DNA of 64,000 nucleotides from Candidatus Woesearchaeota archaeon (GTDB lineage: Archaea > Nanobdellota > Nanobdellia > Woesearchaeales > UBA525), in assembly GCA_028818155.1 (NCBI GenBank), contig JAPPOH010000001.1, positions 62,001 through 126,000 on the forward strand. The letters are read 5' to 3'. The notes beneath the pieces are model-generated. The model was given only the letters and a program-made list of their open reading frames with translations. It made no database searches and was not told where the DNA came from. The translations under genes were made by a program, and so were the position numbers. Numbering within the stretch: position 1 is the stretch's first letter; the number at the start of each line of letters is the position of its first letter. Of the stretch, positions 39,367-48,434 are shown piece after piece.

Positions 39367-39434
39367 GGGACCTCTGCCCGCCTGGTTTGGGGGTATTGAG
39401 GGTAAGCTTGTTGTTTTGTGGTTCCCGCCAGTCC

Positions 39435-39448
39435 GTGGCACATGCCAC
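39435..39448. repeat. Inverted repeat GTGGCA-CA-TGCCAC in S-layer leader
   Basis: Perfect 6-bp arms. Confidence 0.7.
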
Positions 39449-39760
39449 CTAGCATACCACCAGCTTGGGTGAGAAAAGATCGGTTTTGATTTATATAGTT
39501 TTCGTCGTGATTTAAATACTCTGTCGTAGAGCGGCTATGTTGTAAAAATTTAGCAGTTTCAGCCGTTCTGGAGCTGAAATTTAGGTGTTTTCCGACGATG
39601 ATTCGATTTGCCATTTGAAGCTCTGAAATTATCGATTTTTGCATATAAAGACTTTCGTCTCAAATGAGTAACACTATGCGCTTTTCGTGATTTTTGAGCG
39701 ACTGTTGGAAATCGCTCCCTTTTTCCCGCTGCAAGCTGCTCTTATTTATAAAGAAAGAAT

Positions 39761-39843
39761 GCGGGAGACAGGATTCGAACCTGCGTAGGCATGACGCCAC
39801 GAGGGCCTAAACCTCGCTCTTTTGACCACTCAGACACTCCCGC
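39761..39843 (-). tRNA. tRNA-Leu (TAG anticodon)
   Basis: GCGGGAG...anticodon loop TTTAGGC...GGTTCGAATCC...CTCCCGC; 7-bp acceptor stem, long variable arm; TATATA about 28 nt upstream. Confidence 0.95.
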
Positions 39844-39901
39844 GTGAGTAGCCAGAAGAACAAAAGAACCCTATATAATATCTACGAATCCTGTCTTTGT
39901 A

Positions 39902-40147
39902 TCACTGCTCGTCTTTGTGGTAGAAATCAAGAAGGATGATGGCTCGTTCTTTCTTATCGTACCCGTACGAGAGTCTGTAGGGCGCTATGTACAGTTCCCA
40001 CGTCCCTTTCCTTGTGTGGCGCATTGGTTTGCCAAGCTCGGGATTATCTTTGAGTTTTGCTAGTTGTTTGAGGATTTTTTCTCGGAGTTGCAGATCAATT
40101 TTGCTGAATCGCTTCTTAAATTGTGGTGAGAAGCGTATCTTCACCAT
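39902..40147 (-). CDS. RelE/ParE-type toxin
   Basis: FSPQFKKRFSKIDLQLREKILKQLAKLKDNPELGKPMRHTRKGTWELYIAPYRLSYGYD. Confidence 0.88.
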   Translation of the reverse strand: MVKIRFSPQFKKRFSKIDLQLREKILKQLAKLKDNPELGKPMRHTRKGTWELYIAPYRLSYGYDKKERAIILLDFYHKDEQ

Positions 40148-40407
40148 TGTTTCGCTTCTTCTAAGAACTCATCTAATTCCATCTCGATGAACTCCCCTTC
40201 ATCATAACGCTTCCATGCTTGCTCTGTTCGGTGAGCAAATTTGATGTCTTCCTCGAGGTTCTTTCGCAGATGTTTCGTGCTCTTGAGTATGAGTTGCCCA
40301 TTTTCCTCGATGATGAGAAGTTTCTCTCCTTGTGTGAACTGTGCTCGCATCTCTTGCGGGATGACGACTTGTCCTTTCGAACTTATTCTCGTTATGTCAA
40401 CATTCAT
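40141..40407 (-). CDS. AbrB-family antitoxin partnered with RelE
   Basis: DITRISSKGQVVIPQEMRAQFTQGEKLLIIEENGQLILK; 7-nt overlap. Confidence 0.87.
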   Translation of the reverse strand: MNVDITRISSKGQVVIPQEMRAQFTQGEKLLIIEENGQLILKSTKHLRKNLEEDIKFAHRTEQAWKRYDEGEFIEMELDEFLEEAKQW

Positions 40408-40408
40408 G

Positions 40409-40424
40409 GTAAGATTAATCTTAC
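40409..40424. promoter_or_regulatory. 16-bp perfect palindrome operator GTAAGATTAATCTTAC
   Basis: Lies between TATTTAAAT box and antitoxin ATG. Confidence 0.7.
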
Positions 40425-40454
40425 TGAATATTTAAATGTTGCTATGTTTGTGGC

Positions 40455-40619
40455 TCAAGAATCCTGCCAGTTATAGGAGCGGAGTTTGGCACTCTTGCCG
40501 TAGCCACAGGACGCGCACCTATGTTTTCTGATGTGATAGCTGTGTTTACTACACCGACGACAGGTGATGTGACTCTTCTTGCCACTCTTCTTTCCCATGC
40601 TTGGCGTTCCTTTCGTCAT
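40455..40619 (-). CDS. rpl37e: Ribosomal protein L37e
   Basis: [54 protein letters not shown]. Confidence 0.92.
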   Translation of the reverse strand: MTKGTPSMGKKSGKKSHITCRRCSKHSYHIRKHRCASCGYGKSAKLRSYNWQDS

Positions 40620-40623
40620 AGTA

Positions 40624-40848
40624 TCACTGCGGAGAAATCAGGGTGATCGTATCACCGCGCAAGAAGACGAGGCCCAGCTTCCGCTTCAGCTCGCCATCAA
40701 CATGCTCTTCTGCGTTTTCTAATACTGTATTAATGTGAATGTCGAATGCCTGCAGCTCGCCCATGAATGTCTTGCCGTTCTTTAACTCAACGATAACGCG
40801 CTTGCCGCGGCTCATGTTCAATGCATCGAGTGGTCGTGTTCCGTCCAT
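40624..40848 (-). CDS. lsm: LSm (Sm-like) RNA-binding protein
   Basis: [48 protein letters not shown]...[16 protein letters not shown]. Confidence 0.95.
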   Translation of the reverse strand: MDGTRPLDALNMSRGKRVIVELKNGKTFMGELQAFDIHINTVLENAEEHVDGELKRKLGLVFLRGDTITLISPQ

Positions 40849-40853
40849 ATGTC

Positions 40854-41234
40854 TTACTCCAGCACCGCATTCACGATGCCATCTTGTCCTGGCCTGCTCG
40901 TGATCCGTGCTTTTCCTTGATCTGTCTCAACAATTGTGCCCTTCGTGAGGATGTTACGACGAACGAAGTTTCTGTTTGCAGGGTTCTCCATCACTTGTTT
41001 GATGGTCGCCTTACTCGTCTTCTTCGTCTTCGGATTGTGCAGGTTGACCGTCTTGCTTTCAAGAACGCGCTGTTTCCTGTTCCCGCCCTTCGTGCTCACT
41101 GTTTTCTTCCGCTCATGCTCGCCGACACGCGTCATTGCTGGCGTCCTGCCGAGCATGTGTGTTCTCTTGGTAAGTGTATTCCTGAGGAGACCGCCTGAAG
41201 GCTTCCGCTTGGAACGTGCTTGGATTACTGGCAT
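40854..41234 (-). CDS. rps8e: Ribosomal protein S8e
   Basis: RKPSGG...NPANRNFVRRNILTKGTIVETDQGKARITSRPGQDGIVNAVL. Confidence 0.95.
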   Translation of the reverse strand: MPVIQARSKRKPSGGLLRNTLTKRTHMLGRTPAMTRVGEHERKKTVSTKGGNRKQRVLESKTVNLHNPKTKKTSKATIKQVMENPANRNFVRRNILTKGTIVETDQGKARITSRPGQDGIVNAVLE

Positions 41235-41345
41235 ACTCGCTCGGAGAGCCAGGTGTTTTATAAATGTTGTGGGAAAGAAGACTTCGTGTCGTAATTAAGG
41301 TTGCGCCATGATGATAATCTTATGTCAAAATGAAGAACAAGTGCG

Positions 41346-42301
41346 TTAACGTCTCGCATCAGGGGGTGCTGCATAGGTTAGCAATCCTTTCGGGAAACAG
41401 TGCGCAATGTCGGAAAGCTCGCCCCCGGCCTTCATGAGTGTGTTTCCTGCCATTAGTTTCCCACATGCGTGTGTTAGCTTCTGCAGCCCTGTTGGCGCAG
41501 TAAAACTAAAAGGAGGTTTGGCATCAGCCACAGTTTTCTTAGCAGCCTTGTATGCTTCTGCAAAAGCATTGATCTCTCCGTCATGTGCCGCAAAGAAGTC
41601 TCGCACTTCATCTGCAGCTGCTATTGCTCCTCGCATCCGTTTGAGTGTTGGATTCGAAATATTAACGTACGTCACGGCGCCCCCAAATCTTTGAGCTCCA
41701 ATCCAGCTATTTCGAACTCGCTGCCCGTCTTCTCTATCAAGAAAAACTGGCGAGTCTGTTTCAACAAATGCAGGTGTTTGCCCTTCTCCAAGTATTCGAA
41801 TGACAGCAGCGCCTACACTTCTATCAAAGCGTCTATAACGACCAATACCTTTCGTCTCAGTCGGATACACACCATCTTCTGGAAAAGGAATTTTTACATA
41901 TCCTGTGAGTGTAACTCCGGTAAGCTTCGGGTCGATAACGCCATTTCGAAATGCTCTTGACCCATCACCAAACAACCCTTTGCAAGGGAACTCCACACGC
42001 ACACTTCTACTCCACCAAGCTCTTCATAGTGGTTGTTTCTTTCACGGCCATGTGTTAATTCAAAACGCTCAGGGCTTGCTATCCCCCAATGGGATTTTTG
42101 TGGAACGTTCACTCGATAAAACCCATTCTGTCCGGTAACATCAGAAGCTACTTCTCGCAAGCGTTCTAACGCGAGCGATGCGAATTTTTCCTCTGTGATC
42201 ACACTTGTTCTATCATGTCCAAGCGCAATATGCGGGCTAAGTGATAAACGAATATCGCCGTTCGGAAGAACATCTCTTGAGACTGTAGCTTTTTGCTGCA
42301 T
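41346..42301 (-). pseudogene. Hypothetical gene split by frameshift near 42000
   Basis: Two same-strand ORFs (41894..42301 and 41346..42002) join as ...NNHYEELGGVEV/RVEFPCKGLFGDG... at GTGTGCGTGTGG. Confidence 0.6.
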
Positions 42302-42484
42302 ACTAAAAGGAACTCCACAGCATATTTAAAGATACCTTTGACGAGTGAAGACTCGGCAAAATACTCTGCCACAACATCTGCGTCCTGATTCAAGAAGCAT
42401 GCGAGTTAGGGATTGATGTAGATTTTGACGCAGCTTGTGCCAAATATAACGCCTATTTCGGCACAACGAAGGGAAAGAACTATA

Positions 42485-43120
42485 ATGGCGGCATTGTGTC
42501 CTTCGTCTATGAGACTTGTACGCGTGCCAGGGTATCTGCTCGAAAAGCTGAATGATGCACGGATACAGCATGTCCCTGCTATCGAGGAAGACATCCCTGA
42601 AGGAGATCCCGAAACATGGTCTGTGGAGACGCACAAACGCATGGGGACACCAGAGCAGGATGCCTGGCCTTCCCAATTATCAAATTGGCATCATGCGGTG
42701 TATGGGGAGTTGTACGCACGAATCGTCCTCGGAAATTTCGAGCCTCCCTCAGGTGTTGGCCTCCGTGGCACGACAACATCTCTCGATGCACCTGTGCGTA
42801 TCGAAGGATATGAGTTCGGTGCAGAAGAACAAGCGACATATCAGATAAAGCCACTCCAACAAGTACTGGCAGATGGGACTGAGGGAACGAGCGACGTCGT
42901 ACGGATGAGTGATCGACGAATGAACGATGTGGTGCGATGGCTCGCAATAGGCACTGTATGTTTTCACCAATGGGGTGCTCCTCGAGAAGTATATCCCACA
43001 ATACTCACGTATAACTTTGACATGCTTGCACCACTAGGCTTACAGCAGCACAGACTCCCTGAAGAAGGAAGAGATACAGTTATCAAGAAAGCATATGTCT
43101 TTGACAAGATCATCGATTGA
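42485..43120 (+). CDS. Hypothetical protein
   Basis: ORF; no recognised domain. Confidence 0.5.
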   Translation: MAALCPSSMRLVRVPGYLLEKLNDARIQHVPAIEEDIPEGDPETWSVETHKRMGTPEQDAWPSQLSNWHHAVYGELYARIVLGNFEPPSGVGLRGTTTSLDAPVRIEGYEFGAEEQATYQIKPLQQVLADGTEGTSDVVRMSDRRMNDVVRWLAIGTVCFHQWGAPREVYPTILTYNFDMLAPLGLQQHRLPEEGRDTVIKKAYVFDKIID

Positions 43121-43161
43121 TTTAAATACAGTCCTCCTCGATGTACGGTTGAGGTGGGCAC

Positions 43162-43593
43162 GTGTTTGATAAACTGAAATTCTGGCAATCGGACAAACCG
43201 GTTCTCGGCAGTGCGCCAGACCCACTCGCGCCATCGAGTGATCCGATGCAAATCCCGGACCCTCTTGCTGGCAGCTCAGATCCCCTCGCGACAGCAGACC
43301 CGCTCCAGTCCACACACTCGTACACAGGAGGAGCAGACCCGCTCGGAGACCCGCAGAGCGGCATGTCCGCCCCCGGACAATCACGGCGAGATAAACCTGT
43401 CATCCCGGAGGCGTATCCAAGCCAAGCAACATTCCCTGACGGCACACTTGGAGCGCAAGAGCTCCCTGAACCGAGAGAACGGGATGCAGAATTGGTCCTT
43501 GCAAAATTAGACGCGATCAAAGCAGAATTGGACGCGCTCCATCAACGCATCAGGAAGATTGAGAACATCTCAGAAAAGAAACGGTACTGGTAA
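43162..43593 (+). CDS. Small protein with DPL-repeat low-complexity region
   Basis: MFDKLKFWQSDKP...DPLAPSSDPM..DPLAGSSDPLATADPL...; stop overlaps next ATG (TAATG). Confidence 0.65.
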   Translation: MFDKLKFWQSDKPVLGSAPDPLAPSSDPMQIPDPLAGSSDPLATADPLQSTHSYTGGADPLGDPQSGMSAPGQSRRDKPVIPEAYPSQATFPDGTLGAQELPEPRERDAELVLAKLDAIKAELDALHQRIRKIENISEKKRYW

Positions 43594-45521
43594 TGGTAGA
43601 GCTGAAGAGGACGCTCGGCTTTTGGATGACCTCTTCGTTTATTTTTCTCAATTTAGTGAACACTGGCATTTTCTTCGGCGTACAACTTGGTATTGCCGTC
43701 GCGGGGATTGACAGTCTTATCGCGTGGGTCCTCCTCGCGGGAGCGAGTATCTATACAGGAATGTGCTTCTCAGAGCTGATCACGATGTTCCCCACCGCAG
43801 GTGGCGTCTATGAGTTCGCGAAACAAGCATACGGTCGCTTTACAAGTTTCGAGATCGGCTGGATCATCTGGATCATCAACAATATCGCGACCGGACTCTT
43901 GATCATTGCAGCGATGGAGTACTTACTGCCAGACATAGCATTCACGTTTGGCAGCATCACGCTGAGCAGTGCGATCGTGAAAACAGTATGTTCTATCGCG
44001 ATTATTCTCCTGGTGAATTTTATCGCGTACAGGGGAGCGGATGACTCTGCTCGGCTCATGGTCACGCTCGCGATCTTCACGCTCGTGATCTGTGTTCTTG
44101 TTATCGTGCCGGGGTTGTGGCAAGTGCATACCTCGACATTCGTTGGGTTCTCGTGGGAATGGTCGCTTGTGCTCCTTGCAGGATTCTTGCTGTCTGAGAC
44201 GTTCTTTGGCTGGGAATCCGTGAGTTTTATGGCAGAAGAGATCAAGAACCCCTTGAAGACGATTCCTCGAGCAATGAACATGACAACTGTGTTCGTCTCC
44301 ATCCTCTCACTCGGTGTCGCAGGCGTCACCGTCGGTGTTCTTGGCGTGGATGGTGTGCTGAATAGTACGAGACCGTTCCTTGCTGTATTGCAGGCGTACG
44401 GCATGGACAAGTGGTTGCTGCTCTTCGCGAATATCGGCATCGTTGTGACATTCTTAGGGAATGCAGCGGGAAGTATTATCGGCAACCCGCGATTGTTGAT
44501 GGCACTCTCACGAGACAAGCTCTTCATTGAACAATTCGCGGACATTCACCCGCAGTTCCAAACACCGTATAGAGGGATTATGCTGCAAACACTCGTTGCA
44601 ATCCTCATCGTGCTCCTCTCCTCTGGCGCGTATCAGCAATTGTTAGAGATGCTTATCGCGCCCAGCATCTTATTGTACGCGTCTATGCTCCTGCTCGTCC
44701 CTTTTTTTCGGTGGAAGCGTCCGAAGGAAGAGCGACCGTACAAAGCGCCGCTCGGGAAGTTCTTGCCGCTCGTGCTTGTTGTGGGCTACATGTCGCTCCT
44801 CGGCGTATGGATCACGTATGACGTTTCAGCGATGGAACAACTCAGATTGTTAGGGAGTTTCATGCTGTTCAGCGTGCCTGTGTACTTACTCCTTACATAC
44901 TTTTACGACCCTGACGCGCTTGTTGGCACGATCAACAAATTCTCGTTCTTGAATCTCTGGCTGGAGAACATTCTGCTGCCGAAGCGTATCCGAAGAGAGG
45001 TGCTCGCATTACTACCTGAGGCGAAAGGGAAGAAGCTCCTCGAGTTCGGCGCTGGCGTTGGGACGATGACGATGCACCTCGCAGAACATGTAGGGGCGGA
45101 CGGGAAGGTGTACGCGCTCGAGCTGAGTGAAGGGAACCATCGTATTTTACAGAGTCGTGCGAGCAAACACCGGCACGTGCATGCGTTGCATGATCCGCAT
45201 ATGGTGAACCGTGTGCATCCAGATATTGAGGAGATTGATCTCGTTGTGAGTGTTGGATACTTGAGCTACATTCAAGACATCAGAAAAGTCTTAGGGGAGA
45301 TGCATGCTATCTTGCCGAGTCGTGGGCAGGTCTATTTCATTGAGTATATCGATTTCTTCTGGTTCCTCCCGAACCCAAAGTGGTTGTCTGATCCCGCAAC
45401 AGTACAACAAGCGTTTGCTGACGCTGGCTTCGCTGTCTCTGTGAAGATCAAGCGAGCGTTGTTCTGGAAGTACATGTTCGTGACCGGGATTAAGAAATCG
45501 GGGAATCACCCGTATATTTAG
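43593..45521 (+). CDS. APC-family amino-acid permease fused to C-terminal class I SAM methyltransferase
   Basis: N-terminal LVNTGIFFGVQLGIAVAGIDSLIAWVLLAGASIYTGMCFSELITMFPTAGGVYEF...12-TM-like; C-terminal KLLEFGAGVGTMTMHLAEHVGADGKVYALELSEG...LPSRGQVYFIEYI. Confidence 0.9.
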   Translation: MVELKRTLGFWMTSSFIFLNLVNTGIFFGVQLGIAVAGIDSLIAWVLLAGASIYTGMCFSELITMFPTAGGVYEFAKQAYGRFTSFEIGWIIWIINNIATGLLIIAAMEYLLPDIAFTFGSITLSSAIVKTVCSIAIILLVNFIAYRGADDSARLMVTLAIFTLVICVLVIVPGLWQVHTSTFVGFSWEWSLVLLAGFLLSETFFGWESVSFMAEEIKNPLKTIPRAMNMTTVFVSILSLGVAGVTVGVLGVDGVLNSTRPFLAVLQAYGMDKWLLLFANIGIVVTFLGNAAGSIIGNPRLLMALSRDKLFIEQFADIHPQFQTPYRGIMLQTLVAILIVLLSSGAYQQLLEMLIAPSILLYASMLLLVPFFRWKRPKEERPYKAPLGKFLPLVLVVGYMSLLGVWITYDVSAMEQLRLLGSFMLFSVPVYLLLTYFYDPDALVGTINKFSFLNLWLENILLPKRIRREVLALLPEAKGKKLLEFGAGVGTMTMHLAEHVGADGKVYALELSEGNHRILQSRASKHRHVHALHDPHMVNRVHPDIEEIDLVVSVGYLSYIQDIRKVLGEMHAILPSRGQVYFIEYIDFFWFLPNPKWLSDPATVQQAFADAGFAVSVKIKRALFWKYMFVTGIKKSGNHPYI

Positions 45522-46405
45522 CGCAACATCGGCACAAATGGGAGTTCCGTTTTAATCTGTGCCATTGGCTCTTCTTCACGGAACGCACCTAACAATGTCT
45601 CCAAGAACCCTTGCTCTTCTGTGTATGTGATCGTTTCCACGGTTGTGTTCGTGACTCGCCAGATGTGGTTTTCTGCTTCTTCTTTCCCGCCGAGTTCATC
45701 AACAAGGCCGAGGTTGTACGCTTCTATTCCGAGAAAGAAGCTCCCATCTGATGGCACATCCTCTACAGAAAGATTCCTGTTCTCAGCGATCTCCGCAATA
45801 AAGAACTCGTGCACGCGATCTAATTTTTCCTCGAGGAACGCGCGCTCGCTTCGCTGCAGTCGTTGGAAGGGACTCCCCACATCTTTGTTGTCGCCGGCTA
45901 CCAGTCTGTTGTGTGTGACGTTCCAGTCATCAAGGAACTCTTCAAAACTGAGGTAGCTGCTGATCACACCAATACTGCCGGTGACGCTCATTCTGTTCGC
46001 CACGACGTGATCTGTTGCTGATGCGATCCAGTAGCCGCCAGAAGCGCCCACTTCTCTGATCCATGCGACTGACGTTTTGTTCAACCCTTTCACCGCTTGC
46101 GCGATCTCATCGCTTGCAACGGCAGAGCCTCCAGGCGAGTTAATCTCGAGGATGACGCCGATGATACTGTCATCATCTCGTGCTTTCTCAAGCTGTTCCA
46201 CTATGTTTGTGCTTGTCGCGACAGCAACAAATCCACCAGGATCTGTGCTCATGATTGGACCAATGATTTGGACGACTGCGACATTCCCTGTTTCTATCTC
46301 ATTGCCGAACAGCGCGGCGATCACTGTACCCACGAACAAGAGTCCAAGAAGAATCGCGATGCTCACGAGGATTTTCGTCTTCCAGGGGAGTGCTTGCTTC
46401 TTCAT
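45518..46405 (-). CDS. sppA: Signal peptide peptidase SppA (S49 family)
   Basis: GVILEINSPGGSAVASDEIAQAVKGLNKTSVAWIREVGASGGYWIASATDHVVANRMSVTGSIGV. Confidence 0.95.
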   Translation of the reverse strand: MKKQALPWKTKILVSIAILLGLLFVGTVIAALFGNEIETGNVAVVQIIGPIMSTDPGGFVAVATSTNIVEQLEKARDDDSIIGVILEINSPGGSAVASDEIAQAVKGLNKTSVAWIREVGASGGYWIASATDHVVANRMSVTGSIGVISSYLSFEEFLDDWNVTHNRLVAGDNKDVGSPFQRLQRSERAFLEEKLDRVHEFFIAEIAENRNLSVEDVPSDGSFFLGIEAYNLGLVDELGGKEEAENHIWRVTNTTVETITYTEEQGFLETLLGAFREEEPMAQIKTELPFVPMLR

Positions 46406-46878
46406 ATGAGCACCTTTCGCTCGTATAACGTTCGCGTGTTACTCAATTGCTCGAGGATGCCGCGACGCATGAACAGGATGCTGAGCGGCTCAATCACCCA
46501 AAAAAGGACGAATGGAAAGGCAGGAATGAAATAGCAATTTCTCACTGCGTGCCGCCACAAGTTGCTTGACTGCACGCGAATACTGAGGAGCATCATCCCG
46601 ATCGTCTGCCCGAGGAGGTATTCGAAGAGCACAAAGTATGTGTACACGATGAGGAAGAGCACGATCATCGCGCCAAGTTCTTTGTTCGTGTAGGTAAGGG
46701 CAAGAAACCCTGTCGTCTCGACGCGAGAGAGCAATTGCGCAAATACAGGTGTGAAGGGGATCGTGATGAACAGATCCAGGATGAGAATATCAATGATGAA
46801 TGCAACGAATCTCCTGAGGAAGCTCGCGTTGTGTTTGATCGTGCCTGTGCGCGGCGTGAGGAGTTTCTTGTAGTTCAT
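46402..46878 (-). CDS. RDD family membrane protein
   Basis: ASFLRRFVAFIIDILILDLFITIP...YFVLFEYLLGQTIGMMLLSIRV. Confidence 0.85.
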   Translation of the reverse strand: MNYKKLLTPRTGTIKHNASFLRRFVAFIIDILILDLFITIPFTPVFAQLLSRVETTGFLALTYTNKELGAMIVLFLIVYTYFVLFEYLLGQTIGMMLLSIRVQSSNLWRHAVRNCYFIPAFPFVLFWVIEPLSILFMRRGILEQLSNTRTLYERKVLI

Positions 46879-46937
46879 TGCAACGTGTCAAGAAGGCTGG
46901 TGTTTTAAGAGTTCCGGCGATCGATAATGGAGAAGTC

Positions 46938-47174
46938 CTATCGTAACGGAATTTTGAACAGAAAGAACACTGGCGCTCCATGCGTGGAAAGCTCCTGTGC
47001 AAACAGAGACTCCTCGCGGTGCACCAGGCCAAGTTCATACAGTGCTCGTCGAAGCGCCCATGCTACAGGAACTTCTTGATTTCGAAGGTATACAGCGTGT
47101 CTTTCACTTGGGTTCTGTATGATGCCGCATGTGTAATCAAGAACAGATTGTATGCTTTCTGTATCGTTGGCCAT
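46938..47174 (-). CDS. Hypothetical protein
   Basis: Short ORF divergent from aIF1A. Confidence 0.45.
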   Translation of the reverse strand: MANDTESIQSVLDYTCGIIQNPSERHAVYLRNQEVPVAWALRRALYELGLVHREESLFAQELSTHGAPVFFLFKIPLR

Positions 47175-47245
47175 GCGTGCGTGAATTCCCAGCTTCTTTT
47201 AACCCTTTCCAGTACTTTTATAAACATCCCACAGTTTGTTGTACG

Positions 47246-47575
47246 ATGGCACGTCCACCACCACCGACTGATGAGCAGCTACTTTCCCGTGTGCGCATTC
47301 CGCGTGGCGAAGAAGTACTTGGTAGGTTGGAGCAGCGGAATGGTGCGTCTCGGTGCACGATCCGGTGTTTAGATGGGAAGACGCGCATTTGTCGAATTCC
47401 TGGCAGGCTGAAGCGTAGATTGTGGGTCCGCGAAGGTGATATTGTCCTCGTGAAGCCGTGGGAGTTTGAAGGGGACAGTAGGGGAGATATTATTTTCAAG
47501 TATCGTCCGATTCAGGTGACGTGGCTGCAGAAGAATGGGCACTTGGATAAGCTGTCTGATATGGATGAGTTCTAG
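47246..47575 (+). CDS. eif1a: Translation initiation factor aIF1A
   Basis: [51 protein letters not shown]. Confidence 0.95.
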   Translation: MARPPPPTDEQLLSRVRIPRGEEVLGRLEQRNGASRCTIRCLDGKTRICRIPGRLKRRLWVREGDIVLVKPWEFEGDSRGDIIFKYRPIQVTWLQKNGHLDKLSDMDEF

Positions 47576-47611
47576 AGTAGCTATTTAAAGAGAGCGTGAT
47601 TCCGAGATAGC

Positions 47612-47902
47612 ATGAGACAAGCACAAACGCTAGGAATTGAACACGACCCGATGCAGGTATTCAACAAATTTGTTGATCCAGAGCAATTCCGAGCAGTGGT
47701 GCCAAAACGCTTGAAGATCTCAAGAAGATCACAACCATGGTTTTCATATAGGGGGAGAGTGCTCAATGTTTCTCTGCAAAGTTTACTACCTCCTACAGAT
47801 GTGCACGCTATGGAAGGTGTCAAACGAGATCATACGGGAACACACTACCCGGTACAGGAAGTTGGGGATGGTGTGTACGTGCGATTCCACCATTTTCTGT
47901 GA
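47612..47902 (+). CDS. Hypothetical protein
   Basis: ORF with TATTTAAAG box about 30 nt upstream. Confidence 0.5.
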   Translation: MRQAQTLGIEHDPMQVFNKFVDPEQFRAVVPKRLKISRRSQPWFSYRGRVLNVSLQSLLPPTDVHAMEGVKRDHTGTHYPVQEVGDGVYVRFHHFL

Positions 47903-47912
47903 AGCGAAAGTA

Positions 47913-48383
47913 CTAGGCCTTTCTTGCCTTCCGCCACTGATGGAACAAATAGACGAATATACCGACTAAAATAGCAGAGTCTGCAACATTGAAGACGGGC
48001 CACCAGCCCAAGTCGATGAAATCGATCACGAAGCCATGGGTGACTCTATCAAGAAGATTCCCCCAGAGTCCTGCGAGGATTGCAGCGTAGGAAAGTCGTT
48101 CAACCGGTGTCCGGAAGTCATGTGCATAGTATACGAGCACGGCAAACGCAACGATGCTTAAGAAAATAAACAAGGTGTTGTTATTTTGCATGATCCCCCA
48201 GTTCGCGCCCGTGTTCTGGAGGTAGGTGAACCACAACCAGGAGAAGATCGTTGTACTCTCACCGATCGCGTACCCTGTACTGATCACGTGCTTCGTGTAC
48301 TGATCAATGAATAAGAGGATGCCGAAGACGAAGGCACTTACAGGGATGGTCCAGTGCCGAAGTAGCTTGCGTGTCTTCTTCAT
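47913..48383 (-). CDS. lspA: Lipoprotein signal peptidase (signal peptidase II)
   Basis: FIDQYTKHVI...LQNTGANWGIMQ...GNLLDRVTHGFVIDFIDLGWWPVFNVADSAILVG. Confidence 0.92.
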   Translation of the reverse strand: MKKTRKLLRHWTIPVSAFVFGILLFIDQYTKHVISTGYAIGESTTIFSWLWFTYLQNTGANWGIMQNNNTLFIFLSIVAFAVLVYYAHDFRTPVERLSYAAILAGLWGNLLDRVTHGFVIDFIDLGWWPVFNVADSAILVGIFVYLFHQWRKARKA

Positions 48384-48434
48384 AGTTGTACAGGAGAAAT
48401 CACTCTTAAAAATGTATTGTGTCCCGCGCAAGGA

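Noticed and set aside
39585-39640. Possible C/D box sRNA (CGATGATT and CTGA-like boxes)
   Set aside because: C box is shifted from RTGATGA and no matched C'/D' pair was found.
39348-39644. 98-aa minus ORF upstream of the S-layer gene
   Set aside because: Covers the promoter and leader of the S-layer gene; no protein-like pattern.
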